38,083 nt of DNA, taken from contig JAHZFJ010000035.1 of NCBI GenBank assembly GCA_019421365.1, forward strand, positions 1-38,083, given 5' to 3'. Below are positions 32,346-38,083 of the stretch, piece after piece. Each line of letters begins with the position of its first letter. Position 1 is the stretch's first letter. The position numbers and the translations under genes were made by a program. The stretch comes from Lachnospiraceae bacterium. Its GTDB lineage: Bacteria > Bacillota > Clostridia > Lachnospirales > Lachnospiraceae. Under the pieces are notes generated by a model. That model had not been told where the DNA came from and did not search any database. It saw only the letters and a program-made list of their open reading frames with translations.

Positions 32346-34472
32346 TTAACAGATTTCTTTTATTTTAAAACCATTTCTTCCATTACGCTTGACTTCATAA
32401 AGCATTTTGTCTGCTTCATGATATAACTCACTAAAGTCATAATCCTGATTCGTAACAACCGCACCGATACTAAGCGATATAGTTTGGCTATGCCCCTTAT
32501 AACTAACTTCTTTGTTCATTATTAGTCCGATTTCTTCTAACTTTTCATTAACAATAAAAAGGTCACTTGATTTAAGATTCGCCATAAATACAATGAATTC
32601 ATCTCCCCCTAATCGGAAAATAATATTTTCATGGGAGAATACCTTCTTTAATAATTGACTAAATTCTATTAATAACTCATCTCCTTTTTGATGACCTAAA
32701 TAATCATTGATTTGCTTAAAGAAATCAATATCCATAATGATGAAAGCACTGTATAAGGAGGCCCCTTTTTCCTGAAGCGAAGCTGTGACTAGATCTGTAC
32801 CAGTTGAACGATTATACACCCCTGTTATGACATCAATCTGTGATTTTTCGAGTAAAATCAATTTATCTTTTTTCAGACGTTTATATCTTGTTCCAACTAT
32901 AATACAAATCAAGAGCACAAATACCATAATAACTGCAATACAAAAGGTTGAATTGTCTATAAAAAATTGTTTTAAAGTTACGTCATTTTTCACATTAAGT
33001 GTATTAGAATAAATAATGTTATTAATTTCACTGTCTGATAAATTGGACGCTGTTTTATTAATAATGTCCAATAAGATTGTATTAGTAGGTTTGGAAATTC
33101 CAATTACAGAATTGATTGGGACCTCATTAAAAGTAATTGATAAATTAGGATAATACCCCAATGAAATATACTTAGATATGGAATAGCTATTTCCATAAGT
33201 TAAATTTGCTTTCCCTTTGTTAACAGCTATTAAGCAGTCCTCAATGCTATCATAGTACTGGATTTCATACTCACCATCGAATTCAGTCAAAGGGTAACCT
33301 GTAGGAAGAGCAATAATTTGCTTATCACCTTGATTTTTTTCCTTAACGTTAAACACTTTAACCATATTCACTTCAAAATACCCTAGCGTTTGTGTATATC
33401 CATATTCGGTTGCTTTCATATAATTTTCGGGGCAACTAATTATTAAATCGACTTCTTTATTTTTTAACATTTGAAAGGCTTCGTCGTGACTACTTGCCTT
33501 CACCAATTCGTATTGAATACCTGATTTTTGAGCAATTAGATCCATAATATCTATAAAAATTCCTTCTGCCTTCATGGTTTTTGGATTATAATCTTGCATC
33601 GGAGCAAAACCATCCACATAAACAGCTTTTAAAGGAGTCATATGTTTTATAAAGTCTACTTCCTCTTGTGTAAAATAAAGATCGTCATCAATATTATCTT
33701 GAAAATACTTATGGTATAGTTGTTTTACAAAGTCCGAATTGTTATTATTTATTTTAACAAGTGCTTTATTTAACCCAGTGAAGATTTCTTTATTTCCTTT
33801 AGTGGTTGCAAAATAGTAGGGCGTAGCTCCAAATTTAGCTACTACCTTTTCTTCTTCATTTATTAATAAATCTCCAGTAATAATTCCATCTACCTCTTTC
33901 GATTTTAACGCTTCTAAAAGAATAGTCTTTGAATCAAGGGGATATGGGACTAGTTCAACATCTTCAATTCCGTTATCTTCACAAAACTTAATAAAATTAC
34001 TTAGTTTTTTTTTATCATTTTCAAAATATCCAACTTTAATACCATTAAAGGTTTCATAATTAGAACCACTGATAGAGTGATTATCTCTCAAAACAGACAA
34101 GGTAGTGTAGGTATAGCCGGCATTCTCTTCTGGTATGTCATATAATTCTAGCGTTTGATCATTTCTATACATCCCGGCTGCTAGATCTATCTCCCCATCT
34201 CGTAACTTATAAATCATGTCGTTGAGATTCATCTCAATAAACTCATATTCCCAACCTGTATATTTAGCTATTTCTGTTAGATATTCATAGGCATAGCCTG
34301 AATAAACTCCATCTTCAACTTCTGTGAAGCCATTAACAGTTGGATATCCCACTTTAACTACGGTATTTTCAGTAGCACTTATACGATATGGTTGAATACA
34401 TACTGCTATTGAAATCACAAAAATCAGAATCATACTGCTTTTTATAATATTAGGCTTTCTAAAACATTTCAT
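32346..34472 (-). CDS. Membrane diguanylate cyclase with two solute-binding sensor domains
   Basis: About 708 residues from the ATG at 34472 (GGAGAGG 8 bases upstream); the open frame runs 20 codons further. A signal anchor (about 12-32) is followed by two tandem bacterial solute-binding (SBP_bac_3) domains, roughly 38-275 and 285-510, which would bind amino acids or similar ligands outside the cell. A membrane helix lies at about 522-545 and a GGDEF domain at the end (about 560-708) with the intact active site RLGGDEFIVFM. The inhibitory I-site RxxD is not seen: the position reads SHEN. So it should make c-di-GMP without the usual product inhibition. No EAL domain. It has no linked gene. Confidence 0.9.
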   Translation of the reverse strand: MKCFRKPNIIKSSMILIFVISIAVCIQPYRISATENTVVKVGYPTVNGFTEVEDGVYSGYAYEYLTEIAKYTGWEYEFIEMNLNDMIYKLRDGEIDLAAGMYRNDQTLELYDIPEENAGYTYTTLSVLRDNHSISGSNYETFNGIKVGYFENDKKKLSNFIKFCEDNGIEDVELVPYPLDSKTILLEALKSKEVDGIITGDLLINEEEKVVAKFGATPYYFATTKGNKEIFTGLNKALVKINNNNSDFVKQLYHKYFQDNIDDDLYFTQEEVDFIKHMTPLKAVYVDGFAPMQDYNPKTMKAEGIFIDIMDLIAQKSGIQYELVKASSHDEAFQMLKNKEVDLIISCPENYMKATEYGYTQTLGYFEVNMVKVFNVKEKNQGDKQIIALPTGYPLTEFDGEYEIQYYDSIEDCLIAVNKGKANLTYGNSYSISKYISLGYYPNLSITFNEVPINSVIGISKPTNTILLDIINKTASNLSDSEINNIIYSNTLNVKNDVTLKQFFIDNSTFCIAVIMVFVLLICIIVGTRYKRLKKDKLILLEKSQIDVITGVYNRSTGTDLVTASLQEKGASLYSAFIIMDIDFFKQINDYLGHQKGDELLIEFSQLLKKVFSHENIIFRLGGDEFIVFMANLKSSDLFIVNEKLEEIGLIMNKEVSYKGHSQTISLSIGAVVTNQDYDFSELYHEADKMLYEVKRNGRNGFKIKEIC

Positions 34473-34628
34473 ATTACTAACCTCTCCATCCATTAATATA
34501 GTAATGAATACTTTAAACAATACGTTTATCAATTGTGTGCATTTTCCGAATTATTATAAATCGTAGTTTTTAGTTTTTCAAGATTTTATTGAGATTAAGT
34601 CTTATTATTATAGGATTAATATTACAAA

Positions 34629-34652
34629 ACGGACACCCTTTCGAGTGTCCGT
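34629..34652 (-). terminator. Terminator after the rsgA relic
   Basis: ACGGACAC (34629-34636) and GTGTCCGT (34645-34652) form a perfect 8-base stem. On the minus strand TTTTG follows. No other element was seen between 34473 and 34722. Confidence 0.65.
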
Positions 34653-34722
34653 AAAAGTATTCTTTAATATACAACCAGCAATTTTTTTCTTAAACTAAAA
34701 ATAATCTTCTTACTTTAAAATA

Positions 34723-35410
34723 TTACTTCTTTAACCTTTTAGCAATTTCCTTAAAATAAGCATTTTTCTTTCTCAGATACCCTTCCTTATCCATGGCAAA
34801 CTCTGCTTCTTGTTTCAACTTATTATATGAAAGCCAACGTTTTTCTGATATTTCACCGTTCTCAATTGCCTTATATATAGCGCAACCTGGTTCTGACGTA
34901 TGGGTACAATTTCGAAACTTGCACTCAGAAAAATATTTCTCAATGTCATCAAAACTTTTACTTAGGGAATTAGAATCTCCTGTCATACCAAATTCATGTC
35001 AATGTAACATACCGTTCTAATCGTTTTAAATTAAAGTCTAAATTTAGTGACATACAGATAAAAACATAATCTATATTAGCCGCCAATACCTGTTCCTTAT
35101 TTGTGGTTCCACTTGACATTCGAACAAATAAACTTTTTCTTGGTAATACTTTATGAATAATAGCATTTCCATTTGTATTTATATATCGATCAAGTATTAC
35201 AAAATCACCAACTGTAGGATAATCTACGTTCTTAGCAACCTCATAGCGAAATTTTCCAGAAATCTCGGCGTATAATTCCGATTCCTTGGTTATCACTCTG
35301 TAGATACTTTTTGATTGAGATACCACTCTAGCAACATACATATTTTCGTATTCCAAGCTGGCTTTTTCAAAAAAACTATCAAATCCATAATCTTGCATAT
35401 TATGAACCAT
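34723..35410 (-). pseudogene. rsgA: rsgA (ribosome small subunit GTPase) with its GTPase core deleted
   Basis: The first part (35410-34994, 138 residues) is the RsgA N-terminal OB domain and the entry to the G domain, ending MSLNLDFNLKRLERYVTLT at a TGA. The second part reads EFGMTGDSNSLSKSFDDIE, CKFRNCTHTSEPGCAI and so on, the zinc-binding C-terminus of RsgA (Cys, Cys, His, Cys pattern). Its coding frame starts right at the end of the first part (about 34993), not at the ATG at 34986. The missing middle is where G1 to G4 GTPase motifs lie; intact homologues have about 350 residues, so some 120-130 are lost. The two parts are in different frames across the junction. The product cannot work as a GTPase. 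The start is coupled to the stop of the RNHCP gene. Confidence 0.8.
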
Positions 35411-35411
35411 T

Positions 35412-35819
35412 TTATCTTCCCTCCACTACTTCTTGGGGTTGAGGGATTGTGATATTTTCTATTGGAAACGCTGGTTGTACCAATGGCTTTAGTGCAATTG
35501 AAATTAGTTTCAGCTGACTATCATCAGCTGCTATTCTATTAGAACTTAGATGCCCACACTTACTGCATCTATGCACAATAGCCCATTCGCCATTTTTTCT
35601 TACCCATACTCCTATTGCTTCCATAATTCCACCACAATGTGCAGCCCTATCACCTGGCTTATCATCAACATGTACGCTACATAGGCAATGAGGGCAATGA
35701 TTTCTATGGTTACTTCCTGCACCCTCTGGGCTAATTAACATTCCACAGGATTTACATATAAAACTATCTTGACAGGCATTTTCTTTATAAAATGCTCTTT
35801 TTCTTTCTCTATAATTCAA
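35412..35819 (-). CDS. RNHCP-domain protein
   Basis: About 135 residues if a TTG at 35819 is the start; it lies 8 bases after GGAGG. The open frame begins with another TTG five codons earlier, which sits on the ribosome site. The name-giving motif is present: RNHCPHCLCSVHVDDKPGDRA (split: RNHCPHCL), with CKSC near the N-terminus, CGG, and HRCSKCG later: several likely zinc ligands. The family often stands next to, or fused with, RsgA in Clostridia, as here. Function unknown; a zinc-binding role in ribosome work is plausible. The ATG of rsgA follows its TAA by one base. Confidence 0.8.
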   Translation of the reverse strand: MNYRERKRAFYKENACQDSFICKSCGMLISPEGAGSNHRNHCPHCLCSVHVDDKPGDRAAHCGGIMEAIGVWVRKNGEWAIVHRCSKCGHLSSNRIAADDSQLKLISIALKPLVQPAFPIENITIPQPQEVVEGR

Positions 35820-35852
35820 TTTATTTTCCTCCAAAATTAAATCTATTAAACT

Positions 35853-35948
35853 GGAACTCTCAAAAGAAGTTCCTTCTTAATTTCTACAATTTAATAAAGT
35901 TAGGAGGCAATTCAACTGTTTGTGTTGTAAACCTCCTAGCTTACAACA
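35853..35948 (-). promoter_or_regulatory. Structured leader before the RNHCP gene
   Basis: In the 194-base gap three pairings are seen: GGAACT/AGTTCC (35853-35858 with 35868-35873), TAGGAGG/CCTCCTA (35901-35907 with 35932-35938), and GTTGTAA/TTACAAC flanking the second CCTCCTA. The last two exclude each other, as in attenuator-like leaders. No clear promoter could be placed. Confidence 0.35.
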
Positions 35949-36013
35949 ATCTCCAGTACACAATAATTCTTCATAAACTATTCCTTTCTAATTTAAGTTA
36001 TTATAATAACACA

Positions 36014-36637
36014 TTATTTGAATCTTTGATAGAAGTCCTGTAGATGAAGCTCGAATAACTCCTCTATTTCATCTTTATTCTCTACCGTATCATATAGACT
36101 TAAAAGCATATAAAATGTAGCATAGAATTCAAGTGCTATATGCTTTGGATTCTCAATTTTCCCTTTATCGGGAACATTAATAAACTTAAAGATATCTTGT
36201 AAATAAGATAGAACTCCCTCTAATATATGTTTTTGATATAATTGCTGTAACTCTTTATCCTTATATTGCTCTATGGTAAGCATTTTTCTAAAGGAAGAAG
36301 CAAATTCGTCTTTTGTCCAATACGCAAATTCTTCCTTTGCATATATTATTAATTTTTCAACTGTTATTTCTTGATACACTTGTGGCATTTGATCATAGGA
36401 GCCATCTGGAACTCCGAATATTTTTGCTCGATTAATATCCTCTTGCTCCATTCTTTTTACAATGCAATCTAATATATCTCTCTTTGATACATAATGCCGA
36501 TATAATGCACCTTTTGACAAGCCTAATGCACCTGAAATATCAGAAACTGATACTGCATCATACCCACTTTTTGCAAATAACTGTAATGCAGTTATCATTA
36601 TAGTTTCCTTCGTATCCAAAATAATTCTCCTTTTCAA
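36014..36637 (-). CDS. TetR-family transcription regulator
   Basis: A 207-residue regulator. The N-terminal HTH is typical: TIMITALQLFAKSGYDAVSVSDISGALGLSKGALYRHYVSKRDIL (split motif: GLSKGALYRHY). The C-terminal helical domain (about 55-207) has no specific family signature. A double palindrome covers its promoter, so it very probably represses itself. The aldo/keto reductase gene lies upstream on the same strand and could be a second target, but its own promoter region carries no copy of the palindrome. Confidence 0.92.
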   Translation of the reverse strand: MKRRIILDTKETIMITALQLFAKSGYDAVSVSDISGALGLSKGALYRHYVSKRDILDCIVKRMEQEDINRAKIFGVPDGSYDQMPQVYQEITVEKLIIYAKEEFAYWTKDEFASSFRKMLTIEQYKDKELQQLYQKHILEGVLSYLQDIFKFINVPDKGKIENPKHIALEFYATFYMLLSLYDTVENKDEIEELFELHLQDFYQRFK

Positions 36638-36640
36638 ATC

Positions 36641-36685
36641 AAATAAACGGTCGTTTACATTATTATAGTAAACGACCGTTTATTT
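36641..36685 (-). promoter_or_regulatory. Double-palindrome TetR operator
   Basis: A perfect 18-base inverted repeat, AAATAAACGGTCGTTTAC (36641-36658) and its complement (36668-36685), with a 9-base centre. Each arm contains its own small palindrome, AAACG-rr-CGTTT, so two operator sites lie 27 bases apart. One fills the promoter spacer, the other lies at the transcript start. Confidence 0.8.
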
Positions 36686-36690
36686 GTCAA
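36662..36690 (-). promoter_or_regulatory. Consensus promoter of the tetR gene
   Basis: On the minus strand: -35 TTGACA (36685-36690), 17-base spacer, -10 TATAAT (36662-36667), both perfect. The spacer is one operator arm. A repressor bound there would exclude RNA polymerase. Confidence 0.85.
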
Positions 36691-36749
36691 TAATTATATA
36701 TTTTACTGATAATATTACTATCTAAAAGAAGTCGATAGATACTATCCTC

Positions 36750-37712
36750 TTATAAAGCACCAACAATTTTATGCGGAACATATGCTTCTTCTAGATAGCT
36801 GATATCTTCATCTGTCAGCTTAACATCAAAAGCACCAACTGCATCATCAAGATATTTCATCTTTGTTGCACCGATAATCGGAGATGCCACCCCCTTAGCA
36901 AACTGCCATGCTAGTGCGATCTGTGTCATGGTAACACCATATTTTTCAGCCAACTCATGTACCCGGAGAACAATACCGTAATCTGTTACCTCTGTACTGT
37001 CATATTTTACTTCCGCGGTCTTATCCGTCTGACTGCGAAGGGTATCTGTTTTCCAGCCCAACCGTGAAAGTCTTCCGGCTGCTAGCGGACTATATGGTGT
37101 ACGGGCAACATTCATCTGATTACAAATTGGTATTAATTCTCGTTCATCTTCACGATATAGAAGATTGTAGTGATTCTGCATAGATGAAAATGGGGTAAAT
37201 CCATTTTCTTTTGCTACCATCTGCATATTATAGAATTGGTAACCATACATAGCTGATGCACCAAGGGCACGCACCTTTCCTGCTTTAACGAGACCATCTA
37301 GTGCTTCCATTGTCTCTTCTATCGGAGTTGTAGCATCGAAGCGGTGAATAATGTATAAATCTAAGTAATCTGTTCCCAATCTTCTTAGGGTTCCTTCTAT
37401 TTCTCTGCCAATTGCTTCTTTACTGAGATGTCCTTCGTTAAAGTACACTTTAGAAGCAAGTACAACCTTATCCCTGGAAATATTGTTCTTTATTGCCTTA
37501 CCAAGGTATTCCTCACTAGTTCCGGCAGAGTAACAGTTCGCCGTATCAAAAAAGTTAATTCCCAATTCTAGTGAGTGCTTTATGATTACTTCACTTTCTT
37601 CTGGATTTAAAGTCCACGCATGCATCTTGCTTGCCGGATCACCAAAGCTCATGCAACCGACGCAAAAACGGGACACCTCAATTTCAGAGTTCCCTAATTT
37701 TGTATATTTCAT
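36750..37712 (-). CDS. Aldo/keto reductase
   Basis: A 320-residue NADPH-dependent reductase of aldehydes or ketones, TIM-barrel fold. The catalytic tetrad is visible: Asp in FFDTANCYS, Tyr in the same motif, Lys in VVLASKVYF, His in LYIIHRFD. The nucleotide end IIGATKMKYLDDAV is also typical. It begins MKYTKLGNSEIEVSRFCVGCMSFGD, of the group annotated as YakC/YdbC-like oxidoreductases. Ribosome site AGGAAAGGA. The intergenic gap to the right shows no clear promoter. Confidence 0.93.
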   Translation of the reverse strand: MKYTKLGNSEIEVSRFCVGCMSFGDPASKMHAWTLNPEESEVIIKHSLELGINFFDTANCYSAGTSEEYLGKAIKNNISRDKVVLASKVYFNEGHLSKEAIGREIEGTLRRLGTDYLDLYIIHRFDATTPIEETMEALDGLVKAGKVRALGASAMYGYQFYNMQMVAKENGFTPFSSMQNHYNLLYREDERELIPICNQMNVARTPYSPLAAGRLSRLGWKTDTLRSQTDKTAEVKYDSTEVTDYGIVLRVHELAEKYGVTMTQIALAWQFAKGVASPIIGATKMKYLDDAVGAFDVKLTDEDISYLEEAYVPHKIVGAL

Positions 37713-37926
37713 TATTCATCATCCTTTCCTATTGTTCTATGAGATAATAACTCGTTAAAATATGTATTGGAGTCTCCTCAAAGAAATGATTTCAATAACA
37801 TCAACCACTTATGTTGATTAATTGTAATTTTACAACCTTGAGTTAACTCTAAGTCAAGAGTTTTAGATAAAATATTTGTAAAATATTTTTCTTGATATGA
37901 AAAAGCTAAAACTTAGTGCATAAGAA

Positions 37927-37950
37927 ATGCGACCAACAATGTGGTCGCAT
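37927..37950. terminator. Hairpin downstream of the right-edge frame
   Basis: ATGCGACCA (37927-37935) and TGGTCGCAT (37942-37950) form a perfect 9-base stem with a 6-base loop. No strong T run follows on either strand. It lies 18 bases past the stop of the partial frame at the right edge. Confidence 0.55.
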
Positions 37951-37968
37951 CTGCTTATACATTTTTAA

Positions 37969-38083
37969 TTATTTAACTCGTCTACTTGACAGAGGTCGGT
38001 TCACATTGCGGTTGCTTTTTCCCTGTAGCTGTCCTGGTATAATTAAGTTGTAACACCTTGGTATAAAATTTTGATATAATAAA
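37969..38083 (-). CDS. Partial, unidentified reading frame at the right edge
   Basis: A minus-strand frame is open from the window edge to a TAA at 37969 and encodes at least 37 residues, among them FIPRCYNLIIPGQLQGKS and VNRPLSSRRVK at the end. No family was recognised. It may be the end of a gene or of a mobile element that continues outside the window, or only chance; the hairpin behind it favours a real 3' end. Confidence 0.3.
   Translation of the reverse strand, partial: LLYQNFIPRCYNLIIPGQLQGKSNRNVNRPLSSRRVK

Noticed and set aside
36641..36685. The long palindrome near tetR as the end of an insertion sequence
   Set aside because: No transposase or second end is present, and the exact fit on a consensus promoter fits an operator much better.

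Overview
The window looks like chromosomal DNA of a low-GC, anaerobic Gram-positive of the class Clostridia, most like a Lachnospiraceae member. The pointers are strong AGGAGG ribosome binding sites, consensus TTGACA/TATAAT promoters, a ferredoxin-dependent 2-oxoacid oxidoreductase, rubrerythrin, an Hcp-type protein, a YesM/YesN sugar-responsive two-component pair and CUT1 sugar ABC transporters. The species cannot be fixed from sequence reading alone. Most genes lie on the minus strand, and many operons have a visible promoter and terminator.

Region 1 (1-4250): a siderophore-type iron ABC importer operon (lipoprotein, two permeases, ATPase, all overlapping by 4 bases). It has a consensus promoter and a palindromic operator of DtxR/IdeR style. 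Region 2 (4210-10200): stress and redox genes: an OmpR-type response regulator and histidine kinase behind a small orphan protein built from the helical-bundle part of hydroxylamine reductase (Hcp), an MsrA-MsrB fusion, a CoA-type Nudix hydrolase, an HTH/DUF4180 gene pair and rubrerythrin. Region 3 (10200-15830): two-subunit 2-oxoacid:ferredoxin oxidoreductase, a decayed WYL-regulator tail, and a MacB/FtsX-like ABC protein with ATPase and permease fused. Region 4 (15880-17721): a large surface protein with a choice-of-anchor-A-like domain and a long Pro-Cys repeat.

Region 5 (17868-32119) is the most interesting part: a glycan-use locus. It encodes a secreted GH16 enzyme with a ricin-type lectin domain, a GH110-like beta-helix protein, a GH123-like (former DUF4091) protein, a Gfo/Idh/MocA oxidoreductase, a CUT1 ABC importer (two permeases and a binding lipoprotein) and a YesM kinase with a YesN regulator. 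The enzymes suggest a glycan with galactose and N-acetylgalactosamine: GH16 cuts outside, the ABC importer takes up oligosaccharides, and GH110/GH123-like enzymes trim them inside. Two divergent intergenic regions, 7.6 kb apart, carry the same operators and promoter boxes at nearly the same spacing, which ties the locus together as one regulon. The YesN regulator is cut by a single in-frame TAG between its receiver and AraC domains, and a frameshifted relic of a second YesM kinase lies just upstream of it.

Region 6 (32223-38083): a two-sensor-domain diguanylate cyclase, an RNHCP-domain gene coupled to an rsgA gene that has lost its GTPase core by internal deletion, a TetR regulator with a double-palindrome operator laid over a consensus promoter, an aldo/keto reductase, and an unidentified partial reading frame at the right edge. 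No tRNA, rRNA, CRISPR array or intact insertion sequence was seen.
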